From Powellomyces hirtus (taxonomy: Eukaryota > Chytridiomycota > Chytridiomycetes > Spizellomycetales > Powellomycetaceae), in assembly GCA_025526995.1 (NCBI GenBank), contig JAHLKG010000019.1:434001-498000 (forward strand): a stretch of 64,000 nucleotides of DNA, given 5' to 3'. The notes below the pieces were generated by a model. The model was not told the DNA's origin, made no database searches, and saw only the letters and a program-made list of their open reading frames with translations. The position numbers and the translations under genes are program-made. Shown here piece by piece: positions 45,543-57,936 of the stretch (positions within the stretch are counted from its first letter, which is position 1; each line of letters opens with the position of its first letter).

Positions 45543-46454
45543 ATGGACTTTACAAACCCGCAGGACATTCCAACAGATACTCTAGACGACTCAACACACA
45601 CCATCATCGCCACATCGTGGGACTCGGCCGACTTTATTCCGCCTCAAATCCCACTCGACGCCGTCACGGGTCGCTCATCGTCACACTTACAAGTTGCACA
45701 GGATATCACCATGTTCGATTCACCACCCACCAACAACAACGACCCTTACTCCGATGATGAAGGTGAAGATGAAGATGACGAGGACAAACTGGAATCAGCC
45801 TTCTGGGCCAACCTCCGCTCGACAACTCGTTCTGCCACATCAGCACTCGAGCTCTCTGACCAAATCAACATGGAGCTAGAAGTTCAGTCTGTTCTCTCCG
45901 CCTTGAACGCAGGTGCTCTGGCGCGAGAACGGAACGCAAATGCAATGTTGCAGTACGGCTACGGCATGGCCATCTTAGCTGCCGGTTACGACCTCTCAAA
46001 TCAGTCACCCGATCTCAATGTTCCGCTAGCGTTGCGACCACGACAAAGAAGACGCCGACGACATGGGACCACCGTTCGGTTAGAGATTTCACCCGCCGCC
46101 GAACATTTTTCCAACGACCCTCCGGCAACGACTTCACCCACCTCGTCCTGCTCTTCCGCCGGCACATATCTCCCATCCCCCACCTCCCCTTCACTTCCGC
46201 CACCACCACCACCATACGCGACTTTCCTCTCCACGCTCCCCACCTCCCTCTCCGACTTCCTTTCCCATCTCGACAATGAGCATTCGCAAGCAGCCATTTT
46301 CGAAGCATGCTTTCAAACCCGACTCGACCATATTCGTGAACTCGCCCTGGACTCGGATGGCGTATTGGTGGGCTGCGAGGGGATGAAGACGGATATTGAG
46401 GCGTTAGAAAACGCTGTGGAGACACTGAAATGGGTGGCACCAATAGGGCGATAA
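45543..46454 (+). CDS. Hypothetical acidic/Pro-rich protein with C-terminal helix
   Basis: Single exon, 303 residues. The first 75 residues are polar and end in an acidic run. A helical segment with Ala/Leu/Met pattern ('LESAFWANL' to 'MAILAAGYD') follows at about 82-150, then a basic patch, a Ser/Pro-rich linker and a C-terminal helix (about 245-300). No domain is recognised. The length, the clear ATG and the protein-like composition of both helical regions support coding. Confidence 0.65.
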   Translation: MDFTNPQDIPTDTLDDSTHTIIATSWDSADFIPPQIPLDAVTGRSSSHLQVAQDITMFDSPPTNNNDPYSDDEGEDEDDEDKLESAFWANLRSTTRSATSALELSDQINMELEVQSVLSALNAGALARERNANAMLQYGYGMAILAAGYDLSNQSPDLNVPLALRPRQRRRRRHGTTVRLEISPAAEHFSNDPPATTSPTSSCSSAGTYLPSPTSPSLPPPPPPYATFLSTLPTSLSDFLSHLDNEHSQAAIFEACFQTRLDHIRELALDSDGVLVGCEGMKTDIEALENAVETLKWVAPIGR

Positions 46455-46850
46455 GAAGAAAGATGCCCTGAGATATGTGTATGTTACTATGCCTATTCAC
46501 TTCGCAGTGTAGATGACCCCTTCGCGTGGATGATTGTATACATAATTCTACCTAGACCACCGTGCCCTGGAAGGGCTTTCTACCATTTTCGCGATATTTC
46601 ATCTGCCCGCCAAATGTCGCGCAAATGACCCGTATTACTCGCCATTAGTCTTCTCTTTGTATACAAGAAACACAGGTGTCTATGAATACTTTCCGTCCAG
46701 TATCTGCCGTGCCAACTCTTTTAGAATTGTATATAAAAGTGGTGGTACCATGCCCACGTCCCGCTATGTAAAAAACCAACCCTGCCGTATCAGCCCGGAA
46801 ATTGAAAGAAGTACCCATCCCAAAGGAACCTTGCGTGAGCTCTGATCTTT
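46455..46850. other. Convergent intergenic region
   Basis: 396 bp between two stop codons, AT-rich. No gene seen. Confidence 0.5.
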
Positions 46851-49800
46851 CTAGCTATCGTCCTGGACAATGACACTGCCGCCCTCGACTATAATCTCTT
46901 TCACCGGCACAGGTTTCTCCGTGATCTTGACCCCAGACGGCTTGTCTCGTGGTTGAACGGTTCCGATGCTCAATGCAGCCGGTTTTTGCTCTTGTTGTTG
47001 TTGACTAGCCTCCTCACGGGACGCTGATGCTTCTTCTCCTGCTGCTGGTGCTTGTGGCGCAGGTGGTTGTGGTGATGTCGCGGATGGTGGCGGGAACAGC
47101 TCTGACTTCAATTCGGGTAGGAACGAATCAACGTACTCCCATGTGGGGCCCCACAGGTTGGGCTCAATGTAATGAGAGTTCTGTTCTTCGCTGGGTGGTT
47201 GGAAGATACCCTGTGTGGACATAACCAGAAGCATGTTCTTCAGAGATTCTTGGACTCCCTCTCGCTGTGAAAGGGTAGTAGCATCGAGGTTAATCGGGAA
47301 TCCCTCACATTTCAATCTTTTGCAGGGCACACGTACCAGATAATCTGACCCGCCAGCGGCCATATACTTCCGCATGAACTCGAGGATCTTTCCCCACAAT
47401 TGCGGCAAGTCCTGCCACTCGTGAATACGGGGAAAGTACTGTAAAAAGATCTTACACAGCAAGGCAGCCGCCCGCATTCTCGTCTCGTCCAGTCCGATGG
47501 GGTCGAGACGGGTCATTTCTGGGCGGAGCAATTCGTCGAGCATCGGAAACAGGACGTTTTCGAAGCAGTCGGCCCAGATTTCCGGGGAGGCCTCGCCGCA
47601 CCCGGATTCTAATTGCGGGGAGAGGAGGACTCGCTGCAGGTGGGTCAGGGCATATTGCCGAACTTCTCGAGCAGGGTGATATAATTGTTGACTGAGGCCC
47701 GAGAGGATGGGGAGCCAGAACTCGAAGAAAGCTCGGTTCATTTTCATTCCCGACTTTTGCACGAGGGACGGGATTCTCAGATGCAATCGGAACAGCTTGT
47801 CGAGTGCGCGCAACGCTTGATCGACGGCCGCCTGGCTTGTTGCGTTACGCATGTTGGATCCCAGTGTCGGGCTGGTCGGTCCACTGCCTCCTCCCGCCAT
47901 TCCTCCGTTGATAGGGCTAGAGCTGCTGCGCCCTCTGGGTGATGCCGTGCCCAATGGAGCCGAGCCCGGCACTGCAACACGCGCCGCAACAGCATACCCA
48001 ATGAGTAAATCTACACAGTCACCAAAGTTCTCTGCGCTCACACATGACGAGTCTGTGCCATCAGAAATGATCAAGCAGGTGGCTTCAAAGCTGTGACGAG
48101 ATGCTGCAGGAACCATGGAGGCGCGCGCCAAAAGGGTGAAAATGGCGTCCCAGTGCGTGTTCCGCTTGATTATGCTCGGGTCTGACTTCAGGATGAAGAC
48201 CAAGCCCGCCATAAGCTGTTCGGCGATAGCGTTGAAGGATTCTTGCGGCAACGATGTCAGCGCCGCCAGAGAGTCGAAGATCTTGGTCAACATATCATCC
48301 TATACGTGAGTGTCTGAGTTAGAACATGATGATATAATGCGAGAGCGGGGATTTTATGAGGAACCTTGTGACCAACTCGTAATACTAGTCTCAACAGATT
48401 GATGGCAGCCCTCTCCAGTAAAGCCACATTGTGATGAGCCGCATTGTCGAAGATGCCCTTGATGTGATTAAACGTTTTCGGCCACACGACAGCTATCCGA
48501 TCACGGTTGTGAATTGTGATGGATATCATCAGTTCCAGCAAGAAACTCGCTGCCGCGTCGTATTTCAGGGTCGGTGGCGGCGATGCGGCTGTTCCGGTCT
48601 CAGCAGATGCTGCGTCTCCCGTGATGACCTTTGGCTTGTGTAAGGTTGGGGATTCAAATTGGGTAGGGCCGCGGTCTTCATGAGCGAACGACGCTTGTGC
48701 AAGAGAGTCAATCAAAAACACTAGGGTATCCTCCTCCAAGAATCTTAAGAAAAAGCAAGCATTGTCAACGACTCAAGCGACTGAAGGTATAGTAGAATTT
48801 ATCGCTTACCTAGTATCCGAAAGCAACATGTCAATTTTGCAAGCTGCAATGCAATTCATGGCCTTGCGCTGACTTGACAGCTCCTCGGGTGTCGCGTCAT
48901 AGTCCGTCCAGTCACCGGGCGAGTTCGAGCTCAACGACAAAAAGTTGGCAAATGTCGAGAAAAGACCCACGTCTCGTTTCGTAGCTGCTCCTGTTGGTGC
49001 GCGTTCGGGTGTTATGGCGTCCTTCACCCGGGGTATTATAATGAGGCCGCGGACGAAGTCCTCTGTTTGCATCAACTGGTCTGGGAGTAGCGAATGGAGG
49101 TACATGTTGCGCACACATGCAATGACCTAAAGATAAACAATGAGGGACTGCATCCTGTCCATTGAAGAGGGAAGTCACCCACTCACCCATCGCCAGCCTT
49201 TCCTCAAACTTGTCCCATACTCATCGACAAGACTAAACAACAGAACCGCGGCGACCTGGCCCCGATAGTTACGTCCCAAGTCAGCACACCATGGGTCCAC
49301 AAACGTGCCAGAGCGCGATTTGCGTTCCTCGATAGTGGTGGCTTCCGGTGGTAGTTGTCTGCTTTCGGTCAACAAGCCCGTCATTTTGGACAGAGAGACG
49401 ACTATGTTATCGAACATCTCCAAAATCTCGTAATAGGCTGCGATCGTGGAGCAGTGGTGGTAAGCGACTACGGCTTTCTGCAATGTCAAGTTGTCCTCCG
49501 CAGTGTCAAAGGCTGTGTGAGGGCTACGTCAGTAGGGGTGACCGTATGACGATGGTTGCCGAGCGCCTACCGTAGGAGATAGCAGCAAGAACGGAGTTCC
49601 ACACAATCAACAGCATGTCCTTATCGTAAACATTTTTGGTGCACGGAATCATCGGTCCGCAATTTTCCGCGCGTTTTATCAGCTCTTTCCAGTGATAGTT
49701 GAACCCGAGATCACCATCGTGTTCTTCGGGAAGGACAATCTCGTTTTCTTTGATGCGAATGTAAATTTGTTTCTGATGCGTTAGAAGGTGGTAAGTTAAA

Positions 49801-52800
49801 TTGCTACGTTACTGGCGATCATCATTTCCATCGTACCAGGTACTCAGGAGAAAAGTCCTTGTCACCGTTCACACCACGCAAATTCCGCTTGAAGTCCTCA
49901 AACGTCATTTTGTGCTTTTGAAAAACTGATGTGAGATAACAGAGTTGCAGCGCAAAATTTTATGTTCAACAATGTCACCTTGACTCGCTTGTTGTGCAGA
50001 TCCGTGTTCAACATGATGACCGAGTACGCAAGGACGAAAGCGGCATTGACATTGTCGAGGTCATGGCTACCGGTGCCTGAAATGTAATAATAAGCACCCC
50101 CGACCACGCATCCTTGCGCAGTTTTAGTGACTGCCTAGCTTACTTTCCATCGCATCGAAATAAGCTGCTGCGAACACCTCGACGATCCGTTCAATCTGCT
50201 GGGATTCCCCTGGGAGTCTAAAACTTTCCAAAAGCATCCGCAGCGCTTCATCAAACGATTTCTGAGGTGATGAAAAAGATCGTATGGAGTAAGTGAATGA
50301 AAAACAAAAAGCACATGCTCTGACAACCCTCTCATCACATACATCGGCAAAATCCATAGATTGAACCATTGCCTTCAGGATGTCGATATGTTTCGGCTTC
50401 GCGAGATACTCGCCCAACACTTTCTTGTTGATGTTTCCAGGTGCTCGGAAAAAGTGCGCCAAACTTTGAGCATCCAATGGATCCGGCAGAAAGTTGTTTT
50501 CTGATAATGAGGTGTGAGCTTTGAGAGGTGTTCCAAGACATCAACGTCATTTCGCAAAGGTTTCCAACCTTGCAAAAACTTGATGCCGTCTTTGGTGTCT
50601 TTGTTGAACCGCTCGCACCCTTCGATCAGGATCCGTTTTCGTGCTTTGTTGAATCGCAAAATATCGGGTGCTGAGGGCTTTTACAACAATCTTTAGCAGC
50701 TGTCACTACTTGAAGTCGGGAACCATCATGCCTCACCTGCATGTTCGCAGTGTCATCGGATGACAAGTCCAATAAAGGAGTCTTCAACGAACAGAGTCAG
50801 TCAACATATTTCACATCACGGACATTCAAGCACATGGAATCAACCTGGTATCCCGAAGCCGCTCCGCCTGAAGGGGGCAAAGTGTGCCGGGTTAAGCTTT
50901 TGCGCTCCACCATGTGGTGCAGGAGTATCAGCAACGTGTCGAAGCATATGCTTTGGTGAGACGGACTTGTTACAAGCCCCCCCGGTGTAAGATCCGGGAA
51001 AGAGTGCTACATCATCGAGTAGTCAGAATCACGTTTAAGCGTTAGCAAAAGCTACCTTGTAGTTTTACCTTAGCGAGGAAGGTGACGAGATCTTCATAGA
51101 GATGAGTGGGTCGCTCCATATCGCAATCGTAGTTGATATACAACTCAACAGCAAAACTCGGCATTTGGCAAAGCTAACGGGAGAAGTCAATGTCGAGCCC
51201 GAACGAACCTTCGAATTCTATTCGCAGATGATCATACCTGGGCTAAAGACTCAAGGATCAATTCTCGCACCTCCCCTGTGACGGGCATCCCGCGCTGTTG
51301 CGGTGTGGCTTCTTGGTGGTGCCAGATGTCCTTGGCCGGATCTCTCTTATCCCAATCTTCAATGTCCCAGGTTGCGACGCCAGCGTCCAACCGCTCAATG
51401 ACCCATTTCAGAAACCATTCTTGCTGAAGCTTCAGGTGCTGAGGACTTGTCTGGAGCAGTCTGGTAAAGCATTGCAGCGACAAGGACAGGATAGATATGG
51501 ATGTTGTGCTAGGCATTGAAGCTGTGACGGCCGAGCTGCTCTCCAAAAGCTGAGAAGACGATGAGCATTTTCATTAATGCTTACGAGAGTATTTCAATGT
51601 TCTACCTGGAGGAGGTATTTACATAACTCGTTGAGAACGAGCTCTCTAGCCATGAGAACAGCCCGATCTTCCGCGTCTTCCCATGTCTCAGGTTCAGTAT
51701 CTAGCGCAGCCGCGGTCACCTGCTCCTCTGATCCGACGGGCGACATGCCGCTCGGCGACGAGGGACCGCCAAGAGATCTGTTCGTCTCAGAGACCTGCTC
51801 GTCGAGCGCCTCCGTAGACCTCTCAGCGTCTTCTCTCATATGCGACATGCTCGACAGTCCAGTTCCAGTTCCGGGACTATTGCTCTCAAAATAGGAGCCT
51901 CTTTGCCGTCCACTTAGCTTCCACGAAATCAGCTTTCCTAATGATCGACCGCCGACTTCAAGCCCCGCGTGCAGCAAGCTTAAAGCCACAGTCCTATGCA
52001 TGGCATCTGTATGCTGCCTGTTTCTCGGATCAATCAAGGTTATCAGAACCCGAAGCATCTCGAGTATTGCCGGCAATCCGAATGGCTGCATAGGCTGTTC
52101 AGCAACGACACGGTTCTGCACGACGGCCTGACCTTGATTGATTGCTGGTTGTTCCATGAGTGTCTGATTAGCTGCAAGGCCCACGGTAGATACCAAAATA
52201 GCTCCCGCGTTGATGGGGGCGGCCGACGTGGTCTGTCCATGCTCCTGTCTTACTGCATGGATGCCTCCATCGTGCAGCATGTGCTCATTTCGCGCTACCT
52301 CTATCCGAGGTCCAGGACCCTCTCCAGTCTCATCTGGCACATTTGTGTTTGAAGCGGGCAGTCCAGCAACGGATATCACATTCGCTTCGCGCGTGGCAGC
52401 GTCGTGTCCAGGTTCAAACATTTGTATTTGCGGCGAGGTTGGACCGTTCACAGCGACTTCATGGGGCTCATGGACTTCAGAAGTAGAGGCAGCGTCGGTT
52501 ACCGACGAGAGGCGCCCAGTCGTCCCTCGCATACCAAAGTAACCAATTCTCTCGTTTATTGGAGCCACAGGTGCTGAACGCGCTCTGGGATCACTCGAGC
52601 GCAGATTATCATGCTCCTTTGCTCGCACGATGACGCTGAGTCTCTCAAAAAGAGCTTGCACCAGAACCACAAGGGTCTGTTCGGCTGATCGTCGCAACAG
52701 TTCATTGACTCTGCCCTGAAAGATCATTCCAAACGCCACCTCAACCATCTCGCAAATGCCTTTGTCATGCAAGCTCTTCTGACCGATCTCTGATGTCAAA

Positions 52801-53477
52801 ATAACGCGAAGTAAAGCAAGGATCTTGGCCAACACCGCTTCATCAGCTACAGCGTCGGTAGCTTCAAATCTGCAGCGTACAACAGCGTCCGTTAGTGCGG
52901 CTGTTGCAAGTGCGAGACCGGGATGGTTCGGATCAAGCACTCGATGAGTAATAAACTTTTCGACACTCGTCAGAGCGGCATGTGTCATGGGTCCAGTTGT
53001 GTCAGGGCTGCGGATGACAGCCAAGAAAGGCTCCAGAAGATCCAACGGATTCACGTCCCGTAACGCATGCAAAAGAGTTAGTCTGGCACGCAGCAGAGAG
53101 AATCCATTCATCAAAGGACTTCCATTTACGGTCGCCATTGATGCTCGTCCGCTCTTCGCCGCTACTGCGGTGAATTCTATAACGGCGTCTAAACTCGCGT
53201 AGCCGTGATTCGCATTCTCCTGACAAAAATCATAACTTGGCGTTGTGGCGGTCTCCGTTCTCCTGTCTCGCTCGAACGGCATGTTCCACCGCTGATTCTT
53301 TCGCAGAGCGTTCGTAACGCTAACGATCTCATTTTGCACAAGGTATCTCCAGTCCAGCTCCGGTCGCGTTTTTCGTGAAGGCTGATACGTGAATGTCCCG
53401 TCCAGTGGCAGCTGGCTTCCGCCCCGGTTTACCGGCCGGTAAGCTGAGCTTGATCCTGCCGAGTTCCTGGCAGTCAT
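46851..53477 (-). CDS. GEA1: GBF1/Gea-type Golgi ARF guanine-nucleotide exchange factor
   Basis: Fifteen exons, 1909 residues, all phases consistent: 53477-51606, 51549-51238, 51173-51069, 51006-50845, 50781-50737, 50677-50569, 50500-50343, 50261-50144, 50076-49979, 49914-49837, 49772-49571, 49512-49187, 49126-48810, 48743-48365, 48299-46851. The DCB region holds 'LLEPFLAVIRSPDTTGPMT' and the HUS region 'ELYINYDCDMERPTHLYEDL'. The Sec7 domain (about 835-1020) has FRLPGESQ with catalytic Glu940 and the 'MLNTDLHN' loop. HDS regions and a disordered, Gln/Pro-rich C-terminus follow. It activates ARF1 at the early Golgi to recruit COPI (family knowledge). The ATG at 53477 is the first in frame, but an open exon ending at 53594 could splice to it across an intron at 53593-53503. 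Confidence 0.93.
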
Positions 53478-54808
53478 AGCTTTCAAGCTTGTTTGACAAG
53501 AACTGTAAATGGCAAGCAAAGTTCACCACATTCAGCAACAATGATTGGTGAACTTCAACACACATGACCGGCAATGAGGTGATAAGCTCTTACCTGCCGA
53601 TGCTAAGGACTGCTTCTGAGGAGGGGGAGACTCTGTAAGGGGTAGATTTTACAGATTCCCAGGGTGTCTGAACGACCGCTGCGCTGCCCACAATTCTCAC
53701 CGACTTTTTGAATGAACGGCCAAGTCAGGGACTCGTGGCGCGTGTTGCTTGAACCGCCTGACTCAGCGCTCGATCACTCGGCTCTGCTTCGAAAGTTGCC
53801 ACGAAAGATGATTTCCTCACCCCAGACGACAGAGACTGCGTGCTATTGTGGTTGTGTCAGCTTCAAATTCTCAAATTTAATCTGAATCCAAGTAAGTACC
53901 CCGACTAGTTCGGGACGTATGCTAATTCCCTTTCCTTTTGAAATGCCATGATAACTGAGCGGCGAAGAGAGATGATCCTTGAATGTGGCCTCTGGAATAT
54001 CTTTAGAGAGCTAGGGGTGTGTACGCAGTCTCAATTGCTTTACTACGATTGCATTTTGTTTGACATGAACAGCGAGTGGCTGGCGATAGCAAGGCAGACA
54101 GAATTATCCCCTCCAACTTGACTCGGTGGGAGAGAGACATCCACAGCCAGTCTGAAAAATGCATGTTCTTTCTCCAGTGATGGGAAACTTCCCCGTAACA
54201 TGATTCAATATCATCAGTTTGCGACAGATGGCGCGCTCTCATTATCCAGTTGGCGCATGCAGAACACAACAGCATTGACTTCAATGAGAGATATCTTGGG
54301 TAACAATAAAATAACTCGAATCCCCTTGTTTGCCGAAGAGTGCGCTGCTAGCCTTCAGAAGAATATTGCCTGTTGAAAACACTACTGAACCACTTCTGTC
54401 GGAGTGCAATGATTACTGCGATAAAGACATTTGATGAAAATTGACATCCGGAAACGGAGACGCGCGCCGGATCCACGTGGCGCAGACTGCACGCACTGTC
54501 TAGATAAAGGTACCCATCCAGCGCAATAGGTTCCCGAGTCGTCGGTAATCCCAATGTGAAGAATAACGCGCGTCGGTCTCTCCTCGTCGTTTGCGGCTGG
54601 CGTCTCGCTCTGTGGTCCAACAACATCACCTTACACGGACAAGTTCTTTGGGAGAGAACGTTCAGCAACACTGGGAAATACTACTGGGGTACGTGACATA
54701 GTTTCACAAGATAGAACAGCACACAGAGACTGAACAGGCACCACTTGCGCGCAGATCTCGTCTCCTCCTTTCCGACTTCGCACCCATACCGGAACCGCCC
54801 CCGCCAAC
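53478..54808. other. Divergent intergenic region, 1.3 kb
   Basis: The left end may hold a 5' exon of the ARF-GEF gene (about 53595-53720 reads open in its frame). The rest has two unrelated short minus-strand frames (54003-54284, 54348-54671) without family resemblance. Confidence 0.45.
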
Positions 54809-56256
54809 ATGTTGGGAACGCCTCACCCCGCCGTGTTTATCACTGCCTGGTTCTTCTTTTCCACAGCCCTCATCTTCACGAACAGGCACATTCTTGTTGA
54901 ACTCAACTTTCCCTTCCCCATATTCCTCACAACATGGCACTTGACCCTCGCCACAGTCTTCACACGGGTTATGCGCCATACTACCTCGCTCCTGGATGGA
55001 GTCGCTGAGGTCGAGAAGAAACTGACGTGGAAACGTTGGTCAACCAGCGTTCTGCCCATTGGTCTGCTGTTCTCGGGTTCTCTCGCCTGTGGAAACTATG
55101 CATGTACGTACCGGAGCGAGAAACGGCGAGTTGGATTCGGGAGCACGTGTTTGAGCGCAGGGAAGGTTGTTTGTCTTTGTACATGATGGTACTCTTCGCC
55201 AAGCCAAACGAGGCCAGGCGAAACATGTGCCTCACTCAGCGCAGCACGCACTCTCTGCCGATGTTCCTTGCTCTCAGCGAAACGGAGTCCGAATTCTGTG
55301 CCGAGTACTCTTTCTCATTCCTCTTCTTTGTCAGACGTGTACTTGTCGGTTGCGTTCATTCAAATGCTCAAGTCGGCGACACCGGTCGTCGTTCTTCTCG
55401 TCTCGTGGTTTTTCCAGACCGAAAAGCCAGACAAAGCCGTGTTTATGAACGTCCTGTTCATCACCTTCGGAATTGCGCTCGCTTCGCTTGGCGAGATCAC
55501 TTTCGTTGCTGTGGGTTTCTTCCTGCAGGTCGCCGCCCTGTTCTTCGAGTCTACCCGTCTCGTGCTGATCCAGAAGCTGCTGAGCGGGCGGGATCTCAAG
55601 ATGGAGGCCCTGGTCGGACTTTACTACTTTGCTCCCGTCTGCGCGGGTATCAACATGATCAACACCCTGATGCTGGAATCCCACAAACTGAGCTGGGATG
55701 CGTTCCACAGGGTCGGAGTGAGCGTGTTCCTGTTCAACGGATTCAGTAAGTAGTCGTGATCCCTATGCTCGACCTGTGGCATTCAAGTAGTCTCATCCCC
55801 ATTTTTGGCAGCATCGTTCCTCCTCAACGTATCAGCCGTTTTTGTCATAAAGCGCACCTCGACACTCGTTCTTGCCCTGTGTGGTCTTCTGAAAGACATT
55901 GGGATCGTGGTCATCGCGACCATCATCTATGGCACGCCCATTGGATCCCTGCAAGGTTTCGGATATAGCCTGTCCCTCCTTGGTCTCATAAAGTACAAGA
56001 CCCGCACCGAGGAATTCTGGAATCATCCCTTCAAGAGCAGTCTACAGTTTGTGAAGCGCATCCTGGGGTAAGCTGGCTTGCATAGCTTCCATATCAATTG
56101 ATTACAAACTGATCGCAATCTCCTAATTTGGCACTCAGACAATCGGCCGAATCCCGCGGGTATAGAGCACCCGCGGCGCATCCTCTCAAGGTGGAGACAA
56201 CCGACCTGCAAAACGACCACGTTGTGGACATGACCGAGCTCAGACGAAGCGCTTGA
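54809..56256 (+). CDS. Triose-phosphate-transporter/nucleotide-sugar-transporter family carrier
   Basis: Four exons (54809-55103, 55335-55745, 55812-56067, 56139-56256) give 359 residues. About ten hydrophobic helices are visible, with the family's 'YLSVAFIQMLKSATPVVVLL' block (a K-[ST]-x-x-P-V motif), 'GEITFVAVGF..QVAALFFESTRLVLIQKLL' and a C-terminal 'VSAVFVIKRTSTLVLALCGLLKD'. This matches the fungal DMT/TPT branch (DUF250-like) that sits in Golgi or ER membranes. The substrate cannot be told from sequence. The short hydrophilic tail ends with acidic residues. The first intron (231 nt) is unusually long, and the reading frame stays open in another phase across it. Confidence 0.88.
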
Positions 56257-56904
56257 GCGGTTATATCTTCCCTGCTTCTTCCTAGTCAGCGCACCCATCA
56301 TTTGTAATGGTCCGTCAGCACGATTCGGTGGGCATAACCCCCTTGCTCAGCGTCTCTCAACACCCGCCCACAAACGTAAAGGACCTTACTCATCATAGAC
56401 CTGTCATTTTAATCTATTCAATATTTTGTTTCATGCGATTGCACGCTTGCGGTTGTTTTCAGCGCACCGCCTTTCCCCATAAGTAACGGGGCGTCTTTTG
56501 AGTTTCTGTCATTTCTCGTATTGATTTTGTGCACGATCGTGGTGATCACGATCTCTGCGGTCTCCATGCAGTCGGTGCGTACTTTGTGTGAGGCTTTATG
56601 TGAGGAGGTTCCATGCGACGCGGGTACGACACGTGGCGATTGCCCCCCATAGAACCATCATGGGCGGTATAAATGGTGCGGTCGTGCAAGTGTAATGTGG
56701 CATGTGCTGTCCATCAAGGCTATCCGCCAAAGCAGGAAAGCAGATATGCATTCGGAGATCGGCAGATCCAGCGTGGTGAGAATCGCTCGTCAGCGGGCAG
56801 GTCATTTTCTGCAGACAGTCAGCTCCACCAGCGGTGGTTGTCTCCACGCCCCCATTTCTATCGACCGCGTTCACAGACGAAGCTGAGGAATCAGTGTCGA
56901 ACTC
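56257..56904. other. Convergent intergenic region
   Basis: 648 bp between the transporter and the Oca-like gene. A minus-strand frame (56596-56874) and its plus-strand counterpart show no family features. Confidence 0.45.
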
Positions 56905-57631
56905 TCAGAGTAGTCCACTATCCTTGCTATACCAGGCAGGGAGCGACCGCGGCAACGTCACAAGGTCCATATCAAACAACTCGATGAACTGCTCGTTCAC
57001 ATAACGACCTTGTCCTCCTGTGTAGCTACGATACTAGATTGCATATGCCGATCAGCTTCGTGGACCAAATGTCCGCATGACACGTCTGTTAGCCACTCAC
57101 CTCTACTATGGTAGAATTGAAATTCCAGCCTTGGAGTTTTCTAAGACATCCTATCAGCGTGCCGGTATCGTGGAGTCCGGTACTATAAAGGGTCGAGTTG
57201 AGCGCAGGGCCAGTGGAGAGCAACGACTGCGCAATTTCTTACTTACGGACAGATAACCATGATCGGATGATTTTCAACGTTCAGAATGGCTTCCAGTCCT
57301 TCTTTGATGAGTTCCTCGCTCACGGGTCTCCATCCGATATTCGGGCGCCACGTTTGCAACCCTAGCGGAATCTGCATGTTTGATTTCTCGAGTGAGATGC
57401 GGTCCAGGAAGAGCCCGCGGAGTTGAACTCTTTCAACTGTACCGGCACAGCTCCTGTCTCGTCGCAAAACGCTGACACCGATTTCGGCGTCTGGTCGTTT
57501 GAAAGCAGCAGTATCGTTCGCAGACCCAACATTCGCAGGAAAGGAAAATTCGTCGGATGGACCGGTCCCGTTCTGTAAACCCCGCGCTCGACTATTCCGA
57601 ACGCTTCGGGGGGAGTGTACATTTGTGCCAT
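56905..57631 (-). CDS. Oca-family atypical dual-specificity phosphatase homologue, catalytic Arg missing
   Basis: Four exons (57631-57443, 57386-57247, 57182-57101, 57033-56905) give 179 residues. The order 'FGIVERGVYRTGPVHPTNFPFL', 'LRTILLLSNDQ', 'ISSELIKE'-like helix, 'NHPIMVIC', 'TGTLIGCLRKLQGWNFNSTIVEYR' and 'RYVNEQFIELFD' is that of the Siw14/Oca group. The P-loop keeps Cys109 but reads C-P-T-G-L-H-D, so Asp115 replaces the invariant Arg of CX5R. Several fungal Oca proteins are also degenerate and act in a complex linked to inositol pyrophosphate and stress responses (family knowledge), so this is probably a pseudophosphatase. The first intron (57442-57387, 56 nt) is required to keep the frame. 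It diverges from GID8. Confidence 0.82.
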
Positions 57632-57936
57632 CGTTGTCCTTTGTCCTTTGAAAGCTACAGAGCTATATCATAAGTTGGTTGCAGCGGGCTTGTCGGTAAT
57701 TGGGAAGCTGCTTTGCGAAAAGGCACGAAAGTTGACGGGGCCTGACGCGTTCCGCCTCCGAACATTCTTGAAATTCTGACAGAGTTCCCACTAGCGCTCA
57801 TCACTCATCTTTACTAATAACAAACGCAACACTTTTCTTCGAAGCTCGAGTTAGTGTAGTTTGTTTTTCTCAAGAGAGAAAATGGTGGGACTTTGCTTTG
57901 CATCAATGCATCTCGAGGAAAGAAGGGCAGCAGGAC
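57632..57936. promoter_or_regulatory. Divergent promoter region (Oca-like / GID8)
   Basis: 305 bp separate the two start codons. No TATA box stands out. Confidence 0.4.

Noticed and set aside
54003..54671. Two minus-strand frames of 93 and 107 codons
   Set aside because: No family resemblance and no splice continuity with the ARF-GEF gene; probably chance frames in its upstream region.
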